A stretch of DNA of 64,000 bases from Neoarius graeffei. Its lineage: Eukaryota > Chordata > Actinopteri > Siluriformes > Ariidae. Location: assembly GCF_027579695.1 (NCBI RefSeq), contig NC_083575.1, forward strand, positions 38,760,154 to 38,824,153. Direction: 5' to 3'. The notes below the pieces were generated by a model. That model saw nothing but the letters and a program-made list of their open reading frames with translations. It made no database searches and had not been told where the DNA came from. Made by a program: the position numbers and the translations under genes. Of the stretch, positions 1-11,341 are shown piece after piece. Position 1 is the stretch's first letter, and each line of letters begins with the position of its first letter.

Positions 1-73
1 ACATTTTTACGCGAAAATTAACTTTCAAAAGCGCGGATTTTCGCGTTTTCGCGGAAATTTCACATGCCTGAAT

Positions 74-248
74 ATTGGATCATTTTCCTCCATAAATAAA
101 TGACCAAGTATAAGTTTGTCTCATTTGTTTAACTGGGTTCTCTTTATCTACTTTTAGGACTTGTGTGAAAATCTGATGATGTTTTAGGTCATATTTATAC
201 AGAAATATAGAAAATTCTAAAGGGTTCGCAAACTTTCAAGCACCACTG
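74..248 (-). mobile_element. Terminal fragment of a Tc1-like transposon
   Basis: This stretch is nearly identical to the right ends of the two larger Tc1 elements at 50046-51612 and 55248-56846, including the terminal block ending in CACCACTG and a following TA. Only the terminal inverted repeat side is present, and sequence before about 74 is unrelated. It is a solo end or a deletion relic. By comparison with the longer copies, transposase would have lain on the minus strand. Confidence 0.8.
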
Positions 249-1285
249 TATGTGCGATAGGATGAAATACTGGGACGGCTTTTGATTTTCAAATTGGCTT
301 TCTTTACATTAACAAAAACAAATATCCCAAAATGTGATGGTAGTCAACACCTTGAGGATTAAATATGCAAATGTACAGGGAGGAAAAAAAAAATCATATT
401 CAAAGAAGCACTGTTTAACATTTTGTCAGGACTGACTGCAAATCATGCTTCATGACAAGTTTTCACTGGTTTAGCCCTTTCCATTCTTCCTCAATTCCAT
501 GTTTAAATCAATATTTATTTGTGACATACTTCATGACGGGCGGCACGGTGGTGTAGTGGTTAGCACTGTCGCCTCACAGCAAGAAGGTCCGGGTTCGAGC
601 CCCGTGGCCGGCGAGGGCCTTTCTGTGTGGAGTTTGCATGTTCTCCCCGTGTCCGCGTGGGTTTCCTCTGGGTGCTCCGGTTTCCCCCACAGTCCAAAGA
701 CATGCAGGTTAGGTTAACTGGTGACTCTAAATTGACCGTAGGTGTGAATGTGAGTGTGAATGGTTGTCTGTGTCTATGTGTCAGCCCTGTGATGACCTGG
801 CGACTTGTCCAGGGTGCAGGGCTCGAAATTAACTTTTTTTCTTTGTGTCCCCCAGTGGTCCCGAATTCTGTGTTGTATTGTCCCGAATGGAAGCAATAGT
901 GTCCCCATTTTTTTCCTCTCTGAAATAACCAGTGGTTAATATTATCATATGAAGTTACTATTATATTTGTAACTATGCGATTTTGAACCCTTTATATCAT
1001 TTTTACAATAAATCACAAGACACAAGTGACACGTGTCCTATACATCATCTACTTCAAAATTACAGTTATTGCATTTTCAGTTTATTAAACTTTGGCGATC
1101 TCACTGTATGAATAGATACCCGTTTATTTAAAGGGGCCAACTAGCTCATTCAGAAAATGTTTCAACTCCCTACATCTGCAGTACACTTTAGTTGAAAATA
1201 AGACCCCTTTTATGTTCATTTCATCTACTTATACCTTGAATATCTGTTGGCACTTATAAGGCCAACTTATAATTTTCACCATTAC

Positions 1286-1385
1286 CGTTATCCATTTTTA
1301 AGAACTTTCCGTTATCCATTTTTAAGAACTTTCCGTTATCCATTTTTATGAACTTTCCGTTATCCATTTTATGAACTTTCGCTGC
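1286..1385 (+). repeat. Short tandem repeat, about 26-bp unit, four copies
   Basis: Four imperfect copies of a unit containing CCGTTATCCATTTTTAAGAA and GAACTTT run in tandem inside the hAT element. The last copies differ by TTTTTATGAA or TTTTATGAA. Confidence 0.85.
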
Positions 1386-1562
1386 CGGGTGCAAACGTTA
1401 GCAACATCAGCATAGTGCCAGCAGGTCCGAGCCTAGTTGTGCTGCTGACTGACTAAACTTTCTGAACTAGAAAAACACCAAGAAAACTCACTTATTCTGT
1501 TGAACGGTATCTTCCGTCAATATCATCCACATCATTCCTGTTGTATTTTATAACGTGTCTAA

Positions 1563-2207
1563 GGCTGCTGGGCCATAGAAGGTTCACGCTGCACGCTGCA
1601 TGCTGCACGCTGCACGCTACACGTTCACGTGAAGAACCGGACCCTGGGCCATTAAACTTCATGCTTGGATGTTCACGTGTTGCGTCTGTTCTACTTTGAC
1701 CGAGTAATACAACAATAACCAACAATATGGACTCTTCAGATGACGACGATTGCCTCATTCTGCTTTTACTGAGACAGAGGAAGAGAAAAAGGAACAGAAT
1801 TTGGAGCCGAGAACACTTCCTTCTGAGAGAAACCCGTGGTGAATTTCACCGAACATTCTATAATCTGCTTGACAATCCCGATGAAGAACTATTTTTCAAT
1901 TATACCATTCAATTATATTTTTTCTGAAGTTTTCCCCTGAAAGCATAGAGTTATCTCCCTAGACCCGTTCTGATTGGCTGGCGCGGCGGTGACCGCATGC
2001 ATTGACTGGAATTTCCATCTTCACGCCTAGAAAAAAGTGTGCATGTTCATTTCACGCTTCACGCGTGAAGTGTGCAGCGTGCAGCGTGCAACGTGAACGC
2101 CGTTCTATGGCCCAGAGCAAGTCATGCTACGTTTGTCCACTTTTCTTTACACGCGTGTAGTGTGCAGCATGCAGCGTGCAGTGTGAACCTTCTATGGCCC
2201 AGCAGCC
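1563..2207 (+). mobile_element. PIF/Harbinger element nested in the hAT element
   Basis: Inverted termini begin GGCTGCTGGGCCATAGAAGG at 1563 and end with its complement at 2207. They are flanked by the 3-bp duplication TAA (1560-1562, 2208-2210), the Harbinger hallmark. The subterminal region carries repeated GCACGCTGCACGCTG-like blocks. An ORF inside (1727-1924) resembles the N-terminus of a Harbinger nuclease. At 645 bp the element is a deletion derivative. Confidence 0.9.
1727..1924 (+). pseudogene. Harbinger transposase N-terminal remnant
   Basis: The 66-codon ORF opens with an acidic MDSSDDDD stretch, then a Leu-rich run and the basic block RQRKRKRNR, followed by REHFLLRETRGEFHRTFYNLL. 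This order (acidic start, basic block, then a segment with GEFH and a leucine-rich helix) is what I know from the N-terminus of HARBI1-like nucleases. The DDE catalytic core is absent, consistent with internal deletion inside a 645-bp element. It is not a host gene. Confidence 0.6.
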
Positions 2208-2828
2208 TAACAGTGTTCATTAAGTTCATTCAGTTGCTAGCGTTGCCTGCAGACCAGGCGATGACACTTTGGATCCTGAAGGTCCCGGAGACGTTATGTC
2301 TAGGCTTTCAGTTTCTTCCCCGCGGTCGGTCCGCTTCAACCACTTCAGCATTTTTGTTCTGGCAAGAGTCGGCGCAGCGTGTGCGGTAGCAATTCCATTC
2401 CAAGTCCATATAATGCGGACTCCGGCCGAAGACTCTAGAACAGAATGCGCTGCTCTGTAGCCTACGGATGCAGGTGCATCGAAAGTGTAGCTACTATGTA
2501 TTTTTCGCTGTTAACGTTTTAAAATTAAAATTGACAAATTAGGTGAATGTCTACGTATGTGTTACGGCTTTGTAAATAATATTAATGTAGAACATTTTTT
2601 CTAGATCTATTTTTTCCCATTGTCCCGGGATTGTCCCAGATATGATAATTTTGTGTCCCGATGACATATTTTATGGTCCCCAGGACGTCGGGACACCGTT
2701 GGTTTCGAGCGCTGCCAGGGTGTACCCCGCCTTTCGCCCGTAGTCAGCTGGGATAGGCTCCAGCTTACCTGCGACCCTGTAGAACAGGATAAAGCGGCTA
2801 GAGATAATGAGATGAGATACTTCATGAC

Positions 2829-3304
2829 ATCAATAAATCAAGTCTGAGTGACAGAAATGATCAGCATATTCTAATGTTGTATGAACACTACAGACCAAGT
2901 AAAACGGACAACATATTAAAATGTTTGCCTGTGTAACGTTCTGCTGGACTAAGTATAATATGGCTTGTTACCTGAAATTAGTTCGACACTCATGACGAAC
3001 ACTAAGCTAACCAAGCTGCCTACTCAGGGAGGAAACAGCAGATTTGTGATCTCTGCTGTAACACAAGAGAGGCTTGGTTCTCTGGTTTTCTCCCACCTTC
3101 CGAACAAACACGCCAGTAGGTGGACTGCACATCAATATTCGAATCAGCTCATTACATTTGAGCACCATCTTCCAATGTTGCTCATTTCATGAATCAGACA
3201 GTTGCTACAGGGCGCTCCATTTCAATGGATTTTTCAATGTGGATGGAAATATTGCCATGACAGATCTACACAAAAGTAAACATGCAGATCTTCTGGCTGT
3301 TATA
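2829..3304. other. Intergenic stretch without recognised features
   Basis: I see no gene, no clear repeat boundary and no coding-like ORF. Short ORFs here lack family similarity that I recognise. Confidence 0.5.
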
Positions 3305-3850
3305 CACTCACCAGGCACTTTTGTTCTTGATTCTAAGCTTCCTGTTCTTGGCTGGCAGGAGTGGAACCCAATGTGGTCTTCTGCTGTTGCATGCTGAGAT
3401 GCTTTTCTGCTCACCACGGTTGTAAAGAGTGATTATATCAGTTGCTATATCTTTCCTAACAGCTCGAACCAATCTGGCCGTTTTCCTCTGACCTCGCTTA
3501 TCAACAAGGCGTTTCCACACACAAAACTATCGCTCACTCAGTGTTTTTTGTTTTTGGCACCATTCTGCGTAAACTCTAGAGACTGTTGTGTGTGAAAACT
3601 CCAGGAGATCAGCAGTTTCTGAAATACTCAAACCAGTCCATCTGGCTCAAACCAACACCCATGTCACAATGAAAGTCACACTTTGAGATCACAATTTTCC
3701 CCATTCTGATGTTTGAAGTGAGCATTAACTGAAGCTCTTGATTTGTATCTGCATGATTTTACGTATTGTGCTGCTGTCAAGGGATTGGCTGATTAGAGAA
3801 CTGCATAAAACAGCAGGTTAGGGAGTTCCTAATAAAGTGGCCGGTGATTG
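3305..3850 (-). mobile_element. Tc1-like deletion derivative
   Basis: Termini CACTCACCAGGCAC (3305) and the complement of CAATCACCGGCCACTTTATT (3850) are flanked by TA. The same 0.55-kb element, in the opposite orientation, is at 49638-51772. On the minus strand an ORF (3308-3520) reads through residues such as RGQRKTARLVRA and LLPAKNRKLR, which match the N-terminal helix-turn-helix and linker of a Tc1-type transposase fused over a large internal deletion. There is no DDE core, so it cannot transpose itself. Confidence 0.82.
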
Positions 3851-3852
3851 TA

Positions 3853-5835
3853 AGTGCAAGTGTTACATGAGTTAGGTGGTTAGCCAGAGACACGGGTTAT
3901 CGTTATGGGTAAACACTGTCTAGACTATATTATTATTTGCTTTTCAGATGTTCAACATGATAACAGTCATGTTCTGCTGTATGTTCAACAAGTGGAGAAA
4001 AGTCTTGAAACACCAGAGACAGGCTTTCGTCTAAATGGGGGAACAGGGGCGCTGCGCCCTCTTACTCTCGGCGTGCGCCCCTTTACCGACTCCATGAAAA
4101 CATCCCAGCAACACTACATGACAATGTGTCTGATCATCAAATATGTTATAACTGCTCCAAAAATATTCCAATCATAGTAGATACACCGCCAGACGGTGCA
4201 AAAACAATCCGAATTGGCGTTTTCCAGACTGAGGCGCCATGTTGTTTAGTTGTTTACTTGTTGTGGCTGCTCTCGCGAGATTTGACATGGGTTACATACA
4301 AAGTCAGCTGACTTGTAGAGCGAGATTTCTCGAGACTGAATGACCTTTCACCCACTGGCGCGGGAGCTTTTGACAGAAGTAGTTCGCGAGTTGTTTTTGT
4401 TGACACTTGGGCATTTAAAGATGTCATCCCGCGGCACGAAATGGAAGAAAGCCAAAGACTGTCCGGGGCAGAAGAAGATTACTTCTTTCTTTTTCAATGT
4501 TGACAGACAATTTGTTACAATTTCCCTCTCAGATAGCCTCAGAATGTCCCATTGGAGCATTTTTCAAAGGCTATGCACGGGGGGGGGGGGGGACACAACC
4601 GGCACCATCTCCCCCCCCGCTTCGCTCCCTCGCCATGGTGAGCGCCCTCATACTAAATTTTTCTAGAAAAAACCCTGAGAGATATCAAAAGTTTGGGGAT
4701 TTTATAATAGAAACTAACATGTAAAACAGGGGAACAACTCAAAGATTTCTCACAAATGTAAACTTCAATGCGTAACTGAGTGGCGAATGCGTAAACATAT
4801 GTGACTGAGGATAAAGTAATAACAAGGTGATGCTTTATGTCCTCATTAGCGTTTCAAAGAAACACAGAATGCCAAATGTGCTGCAGTTTTGAATCATCCT
4901 TGTGTCTTTCCCCTTTCTGAGCACCTCCACAAAGCAAGGAAATATATGGTGAGGCAGGGTGTGTGAAAACTGCGAGATCAATGTGTGTGTGAGAGATGGA
5001 GAGACATAAAAGGTCGTTGGCGTCGTCTCGGTTTGGATGGGGATTTAGGGGAGAAAGGCAGAAGACACTGCTAACATTGCCAACAGCAACACGTGACTGT
5101 CCCTTCCTCGGGACATGTTGTACAATCCTACACAATACACGAGAGTCATCATTTCATATCATATGCTTCAACTAACATTTAAAATAGGTTACACCAAGAA
5201 ATACTCTTACAAATTTGCAAAAAAAAAAGTCAAACATTTAAATAATAACAGTCAACAATCTGCTGGGAAAACAGTGTAGGGACTCGTGGGATCTAAAAAA
5301 TAATAATTAAAAAATAATCACCCGTTTTACAACTGCATGATATTACCAACGGGTGCCAACTTGCATGGTGTAATGCTGCGAAAGTAGAAATAAATCAAGA
5401 AAGAATTGAACTGTTCGAAGACTGAAATCACCATTTGCGCATTCGTCATTCTCCGTAAGTTAGTCAGTGAGAAAATGTCGTGTTGAAACAGAAAATTCAT
5501 ATTAGACAACATTTTAATGCAGAGAGCAGCATGTGGTGTGCATCATTACTGCAAGTCTCAGGAGTGGGCGTTTTTACTGTCATGAGGACAGGAGTGGGAG
5601 TTCAGATATGATGCTTGCGGGGCGAGAGAGAGAGATAATACATTTCCAATAACGTCCAGTGCAAGTCCTTTAAAATCCAATTTTTCAGACACCTATCGCG
5701 AGTTTGATCGTTTTAAACCAAAAGCTTCACTGCGTGTGCGGTATCTCATACGCTCGGCTTTGCATCTTACACTGGACACGTTTCTCAGATGAAGAAACAT
5801 TTATTTCTGTGTCTTCATTCACTAGTTTAGTAACA
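3853..5835. other. Intergenic, with a possible degraded hAT piece at about 4044-4680
   Basis: A terminal-like motif, CAGGGGCGCTG, sits at 4044-4054; its complement recurs at 10111-10121. Downstream, an ORF segment at 4420-4500 (MSSRGTKWKKAKD...KKITSFF) loosely resembles the start of ZNF862-like hAT proteins, but I could not find a second end or a target duplication. A G14 run lies at 4579-4592. The rest (4725-5835) shows nothing recognisable. Confidence 0.3.
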
Positions 5836-6225
5836 ACACTATATAGCCAAAAGTTTGTGGATGCCTGAGCACCACACCAATATGTGCTCCTTCCCTTAAA
5901 CTGTTGCCACAAAGTTCGAAGCACAGAATCGTATAGGACGTCTACAGCCCTGACCTCAACCCCACCGATCACCTTTGGGATGAACTGGAACGCTGACTGT
6001 GTACCAGGCCTCCTCACTCAATATCAACGCTAGGCAGTGATCTTATTAATACTCTTGTGGCTGAATGAGCACAAATCCAAACAGCCACACTTCAAAATCT
6101 AGTGGAAATGCTCCCAGAAAGTGGAGATTATTTAACAGCGAAGGAGGGACTAAATCTGGAATATGAATAATCAATACATATGCATGTGATGGTCAGGTGT
6201 CCACATATTTTTGCCTATACATTGG
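5836..6225 (-). mobile_element. Tc1-like relic (CACTATAT-type terminus)
   Basis: The left end contains ACACTATATAGCCAAAAG and the right end a diverged complement (GGTGTCCACATATTTTTGCC). Internal sequence gives, on the minus strand, a decayed version of the C-terminal part of a Tc1-type transposase product. It is heavily degraded with no intact frame. A further terminal fragment of the same family is at 54588-54670. Confidence 0.65.
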
Positions 6226-6349
6226 GTAACATGCAAAAATGAATTGTGACTGTCACGTCCGTTCATCAAATGAGATTTTCACTCCAATTCTCTGTGGCAG
6301 AGCTTTCACAAAGTTTGGATTTTAAATGATGCCAGAGCACGTGCTCTTA

Positions 6350-6870
6350 TGGTGATGATACACGGGGCAACTTTTTGGGCAATGTTGCCGAGCAATGTTG
6401 CTGGGCAATTGCGTTTTGACTCTTTTCTATTGAGATTGGGCAACATTGCTTCTTTCTGAATGGTTTTGATAATTTCTGGCAACTTTTTGAGATAAGCCAA
6501 TCAGAACGCGAGTATCGAGTCATGTGACCTCCGGTGAGGTTCGGATCAGAAATTTCAAACAAATATGGCGGCCGCTCAGTGTCAGTGGAGTGAAGAGATG
6601 GAGAGACTCCTTATCTGTTTTTACGCCGATAAGTTATTTTAATATTCTATATGGAGGAATTTACCTCACCAAAGCTCTAAAAAACAACAGACAGCTTGAT
6701 TAAATGGTCACAGCAAAAATTAAGACATCGATTTTTTTTTAGCTAACTGTAAACTGCCGTTGCTAACTGTTGTTGCCCTGAAAAGTTGCCCTGTGTCTCA
6801 CCTAGTTGCCCGTTGCCAGCAACTTTGCTCGGCAACATTGCCCAAAAAGTTGCCCCGTGTATCATCACCA
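6350..6870. mobile_element. PIF/Harbinger MITE
   Basis: The near-perfect inverted termini TGGTGATGATACACGGGGCA (start) and its complement (end) are flanked by the 3-bp duplication TTA (6347-6349 and 6871-6873). The subterminal regions repeat GGCAACNTT motifs in both arms. No transposase is encoded in the 521 bp. Confidence 0.92.
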
Positions 6871-7188
6871 TTACAGTCAACAGGCTGAAATATTCAGCTG
6901 ACATTTAGTGAAGTTGACATTAAGGACAGTTGATCTGTGTTCAATATTTCTGTTCACTACTTTTCCATATTACCAACACTGGTAACAAGAAAATCTTAGG
7001 TGGCAGAGAAGAAGAAGCAGAAGAAGATCCTAAGGTATGTTGGTGGTCAGGGCTCGATGCTAACGGCATAACCGATCAAACATTTTGGTTAAACTGATAT
7101 TTAACTGCAATCTTCAGACATTTGGATTTATAAGTCACTAGTGGAATCTGCTATTTGATCCATGTCAGAGTTTGCATGTACTGTAGCC

Positions 7189-7189
7189 C

Positions 7190-7219
<30 letters not shown>
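7189..7219 (+). repeat. (AAT)n microsatellite
   Basis: About ten AAT repeats lie immediately before the Tc1-like MITE at 7223. Confidence 0.9.
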
Positions 7220-7220
<1 letters not shown>

Positions 7221-7699
7221 TACAATACTGTGCAAAAGTCTTAGGTGCATGGAATAATGAAATGAAATGTTCCAACATTAAAAAAAAATACTATAAACAG
7301 CAGGAAGTCGTAATAAATGAAACAAAGTCAATATTTGGTGTACGATGACCCTTTGCTTAAAAAAAAAAGTCTCAGGTACAGTGAGTGCAGTTTGATAAGG
7401 AAATGAGCTGTAGGTTTTACTGAACATCTTGCAGAACCAGCCACAGTTCTTCTGAACACTTTGTCACTCGCGTCTTAATTTTGCACCAAAACCCAGTAGC
7501 TTTCATTATGTTTTCTTTTGTAATCTGAAAAGTGCTCTCTTATGTAATATGCTGCTCATATTTCTGTAACATTTAATTTTGTGCTGGAAAACGAATGTTT
7601 CAAACTCTAAAATGTTTCTGTACTGACTCGATAATGTAGACACCATAAAACAGAAACCTATAACAAAGTTTGTATGAAAAAAAAATATATATATATATG

Positions 7700-8289
7700 A
7701 GTGATTCCACGCTTATGGGTACTGAAATGGGGACATGAACTTATTTTTAAAAATTCACCTAAAACCATTTCTTTTTTTAACATCAGGTCACAAAACATGT
7801 AATCTTTAATGAATGATATGTTAAAAGATAACTTTAATTTTCTGAGATGTAATAAAAACATATTTATATGCCAAAGTCAGAACGTAACAGAAGTGTTGTG
7901 GACATATATATTCTCAATTTTAACAATGTAGAATTACTTTTTGAAACATAGGAAGGTGATGTTTTAGCAAATATAATTAATAAACACGTGTAGTAGAATA
8001 AACATACACATTCTTTCAATAAGATTAACATGGTATATAGCTAGATTGTAATTAATTTGTAACAGACGCGAGATGGACAATCGTAACAGAAGTAATGTAA
8101 CAGACATCATTTTGGAACTCATAGGCTTGACTTTGGCATATAAATGTTTTTATTACATCTCAGAAAATTAAAGTTATCTTTTAACATATCATTCATTAAA
8201 GATTCCATGTTTTGTGACCTGATGGTAAAAAAAGAAATGGTTTTAGGTGAATAAGTTCATGTCCCCATTTCAGTACCCATAAGCGTGGA

Positions 8290-8295
<6 letters not shown>
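7700..8295. mobile_element. Foldback element with about 170-bp inverted arms
   Basis: The arm at 7700-7879, starting AGTGATTCCACGCTTATGGG, is the inverted complement of 8129-8295 with few mismatches. The about 250-bp centre carries repeated GTAACAGA motifs. TA-rich sequence flanks both ends, so the target duplication cannot be read. I do not recognise the family. Confidence 0.85.

Positions 8296-8332
<37 letters not shown>
8296..8332. repeat. (TA)n microsatellite
   Basis: An uninterrupted TA repeat starts directly at the right end of the foldback element. Confidence 0.95.
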
Positions 8333-8335
<3 letters not shown>

Positions 8336-8342
8336 CCTAAGA

Positions 8343-8474
8343 AGCCCTGTGATGACCTGGTGACTTGTCCAGGGTGTACCCCGCCTTTCGCCCGTAGTCA
8401 GCTGGGATAGGCTCCAGCTTGCCTGCGACCCTGTAGAAGGATAAAGCGGCTACAGATAATGAGATGAGATGAGG
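8343..8474 (+). mobile_element. V-SINE, 5'-truncated
   Basis: Only the 3' part (from CCCTGTGATGACCTGG to the GATGA tail) is present. It is flanked by a direct repeat GTGCCTAAGA (8333-8342 and 8475-8484). The duplicated sequence belongs to the terminus of the host Tc1-like MITE. Confidence 0.9.
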
Positions 8475-8502
8475 GTGCCTAAGAGTTTTGCACAGTACTG
8501 TA

Positions 8503-9377
8503 TATCTGAGCATTAGTACAATATTTAAATCAGCAATTACATTTCTATTATTAACATGAAAGGAAAAAGTAATCAGACAAAACATGTACACCCATACAGA
8601 ATGCTTAACATATTTTTTTTAACCAATACAATTATGCTAGCCTAGATACTAAAAGAAAACAAAGAAAATATTAAAAAGCAATACACAGGACGTGCTGTGC
8701 TGTCCTATGAACGACCTGCCTGTTGAAGCAGAAATGCAAAATACTCACAACACAAAATGTTCATTCAACCATTTTGCTTACAGTTAAGTAATTTCAAATT
8801 TCTCCCACTCAGATCTGCTGGGAATATTTTGGTGGCAACTAGTCTAACTGATCACGTGAACCTGTTGAGCTGCATGGATTAAATATAACATGTTGATTCT
8901 GGTGTGATTTGAGAGAAAGTGGTCTTTTTTTCCCTCCCAAATGTGCACCAAACACCAACACAAAAGTTCTGTATCAGTGCTACTTAAAGCTAGACAGCCT
9001 TTCGTTTTCGTAAAATCGGTGAAATTTAGCTCCCTCTGAAATTTAGTCAGTCATTGTGATATACATTTATTTCTGTAATATCTCACAAAATATCAGGCCA
9101 TTCTGTGGCTGGGAAGTTGTTTCATTTGAGGGGATTCCCGAGCAAATAATGTGCATGAAATTGCTCGGTTTGCGCAGTCATGCAGACAGAGGAAGTCCGT
9201 GTGCACATGTGCAGGTTTACCTGCTCCTTTTTCTTCTTCTTCTTTTGGGTTTTACAGCAGCTGGCATCCAGCGTTGCATTACTGCCATCCAAGGGGCACC
9301 ATTAAGGGGGGGAAGTTAGGACATTCTAAGGGCCCAACATTGACCGAGGGCCCTCAGAGGACAATATTAATATCATC
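8503..9377. other. Intergenic, AT-rich
   Basis: No gene or recognisable repeat is seen. A short CTT/TTC-rich run lies at about 9228-9246. Confidence 0.5.
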
Positions 9378-9734
9378 ATCCATCCATTATCTGTAGCCAC
9401 TTATCCTGTGCAGGGTCGCAGGGAAGCTGGAGCCTATCCCAGCTGACTATGGGCGAGAGGCAGGGTACACCCTGGACAAGTCACCAGGTCACACCCTGGA
9501 CAAGTCACCAGGTCATCGCAGGGCTGACACAGAGACAAAACAACCATTCAAACTCGCATTCACACCTACGGTCAATTTAGAGCCAATTAGCCTAACGTGC
9601 ATGTCTTTGGACTGTGGAGGAAACCGGAGCACCCGGAGAACATGCAAACTTGACTCGTCGACCACTGGGCTCGAACCCAGGACCTTCTTGCTGTGAGGCG
9701 ACAGTGCTAACCACTACACCACCGTGTCACCCCT
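9378..9734 (-). mobile_element. V-SINE
   Basis: This is a minus-orientation copy with CCATCCATTATCTG at the tail end and the tRNA-like head at 9734. A roughly 26-bp tandem duplication (ACACCCTGGACAAGTCACCA repeated, 9466-9520) distinguishes this copy. The central domain is slightly shortened. Confidence 0.92.
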
Positions 9735-10046
9735 ATTACCATGTGTAAGTTAATTTAATTTAAAAAACATTATAATTTGGTCTCTTAAAATGAGCAAATA
9801 CAAGAACCTTCTGGTTTGGTTTTCCATCTTCCACAAAATGATTAGAATAGATAGTCTTTATATTTCACCCCTCTCCCTGTTCATTACATGGTGCAGTCTT
9901 GTGTAGGTGGAGCCAGCGCATGATGCCATGTTAGGTTTGTTGCTTTCCAATCCAGCACTAATGTTAGCTGCACACGGCAGAAGCAGAATTGATGGAGAAC
10001 CATCAGTAGATTGACACCATCATGAAGAAGTCGGGTTACCAGAAAT

Positions 10047-10078
<32 letters not shown>

Positions 10079-10438
10079 TTATATTCTTTCATAAGGCCCA
10101 AAATTTCTAACAGCGCCCCTGCTGCCTTGACCATGCACTGACAGTTATATCATTCTGTCGCTAAACGAACAGCTGATCACACCGAGGTGCTCGCTGACTG
10201 CCGATATTTATTAGTTTAGTCCTGCGTTTCCTTTCCTTCACAACATAACGTCTTTTCTTCTAGCTTTCCGTTACTGCAGTCGGTCTTTCACGTTTCATTC
10301 ACACACTCACGTCCTCCATTTTTCTCTCGTTTCAAATTTGTATCCCACAATGCCTTGTGCGAACGGGGAAAGCCCACCACATGATGCATGACGTAGTATC
10401 TTGAATTGGGTCATGGTGAAGCAGGAAAAAATGGCAGA
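9735..10438. other. Intergenic with a 30-G homopolymer
   Basis: No gene is seen. There is an uninterrupted run of 30 G at 10048-10077, followed by a possible hAT terminus (CAGCGCCCCTG, 10111-10121). The rest is unassigned. Confidence 0.6.
10048..10077 (+). repeat. Poly(G) tract, 30 nt
   Basis: Thirty consecutive G residues. Such a tract can form G-quadruplexes and is prone to assembly and replication slippage, so its exact length is uncertain. Confidence 0.9.
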
Positions 10439-10452
10439 GAATTTAGGGCCAT

Positions 10453-10821
10453 CTCATCATCTCAAACCGCTTTATCCTGTTCCACAGGGTCACAGGCAAG
10501 CTGGAGCCTATCCCAGCTGACTACGGGCGAAAGGCGGGGTACACCCTGGACAAGTCACCAGGTCATCACAGAGCTGACACATAGACACAGACAACCATTC
10601 ACACTCACATTCACACCTACGGTCAATTTATAGTCACCAGTTAACCTAACCTGCATGTCTTTGGACTGTGGGGGAAACCGGAGCACCCGGAGGAAACCCA
10701 CGCGGACACGGGGAGAACATGCAAACTCCACACAGAAAGGCCTTCGCCGGCCACGGGGCTCGAACCTGGACCTTCTTGCTGTGAGGCGACAGCGCTAATC
10801 ACTACACCACCGTGCCGCCCT
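10453..10821 (-). mobile_element. V-SINE, first copy of a tandem duplication
   Basis: Full-length minus-orientation V-SINE flanked by the 14-bp direct repeat GAATTTAGGGCCAT (10439-10452 and 10822-10835). Together with the following 147 bp it is duplicated at 10969-11492. Confidence 0.93.
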
Positions 10822-10968
10822 GAATTTAGGGCCATGTGGCCCCAAATTCATTAATTGTTCTCTTAGGAAAAAAAAATAATAAAATTGGAAGGCTGCTATT
10901 TGAATTCAGTAGCTTTTGGTCCACTAAACAAAAATAATTGGGTGTCAGGGAGAATTATTTTTATGACC

Positions 10969-11341
10969 TCATCTCATTATCTCTAGCTGCTTTATCCTGT
11001 TCTACAGGGTCGCAGGCAAGCTGGAGCCTATCCCAGCTGACTACGGGCGAAAGGCGGGGTACACCCTGGACAAATCGCCAGGTCATCACAGGGCTGACAC
11101 ATAGACACAGACAACCATTCACACTCACATTCACACTTACGGTCAATTTAGAGTCACCAGTTAACCTAACCTGCATGTCTTTGGACTGTGGGGGAAACCG
11201 GAGCACCCGGAGGAAACCCACGCAGACAAGGGGAGAACATGCAAACTCCACACAGAAATGCCCTCGTCGGCCACGGGGCTCGAACCCGGACCTTCTTGCT
11301 GTGAGGCGACAGCGTTAACCACCACACCACCGTGCCGCCCT
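10969..11341 (-). mobile_element. V-SINE, second copy of a tandem duplication
   Basis: The right flank (TGAATTTAGGGCCATGTGG and the next ~145 bp) matches that of the preceding copy almost perfectly. The left flank is instead the end of that same flank. This copy therefore arose by about 520-bp tandem duplication and not by a second retroposition. Confidence 0.92.

Larger units (their letters stand above)
817..2714. mobile_element. hAT-type non-autonomous DNA transposon
   Basis: Termini CAGGGCTCGAAATTAAC (817) and the complement of CAGCGCTCGAAACCAAC (2714) form imperfect inverted repeats with the CAG start typical of hAT. The flanking 8-bp duplication CCAGGGTG (809-816 and 2715-2722) is exactly the hAT target-site length and lies inside a V-SINE. 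No hAT transposase ORF is seen. It contains a nested Harbinger element at 1563-2207 and a short tandem repeat at about 1286-1385. Confidence 0.9.
538..2816 (+). mobile_element. V-SINE (DANA/Mermaid type), interrupted by a hAT element
   Basis: The tRNA-derived head is at 538 (GGCGGCACGGTGGTGTAG, box B-like GGTTCGAGCCC), followed by the conserved central domain ending in the block TCCAAAGACATGCAGG. The SINE stops at 816 and resumes at 2715, ending in a GATGA-type tail at 2816. The whole unit is flanked by a 12-bp direct repeat, ATACTTCATGAC (526-537 and 2817-2828), so it is one retroposition later split by the hAT insertion. Confidence 0.93.
7223..8500. mobile_element. Tc1-like MITE (ACTGTGCAAAAGTC terminus) with nested insertions
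   Basis: The left terminus CAATACTGTGCAAAAGTCTT and the right terminus (complement, ending GCACAGTACTG) lie between TA dinucleotides. The interior is enlarged by a foldback element (7700-8295), a TA-repeat tract and a 5'-truncated V-SINE (8343-8474). No transposase is seen. Confidence 0.85.

Noticed and set aside
538-620. Functional tRNA genes at the many GTGGTGTAGTGGTTAGC...GGTTCGAGCCC sequences
   Set aside because: These are tRNA-derived promoter heads of SINEs. They continue into the V-SINE central domain, lack a proper acceptor stem partner and are dispersed with target duplications.
3905-4177. 90-codon plus-strand ORF near 4 kb
   Set aside because: No domain, no splice signals and low-complexity surroundings; probably chance.
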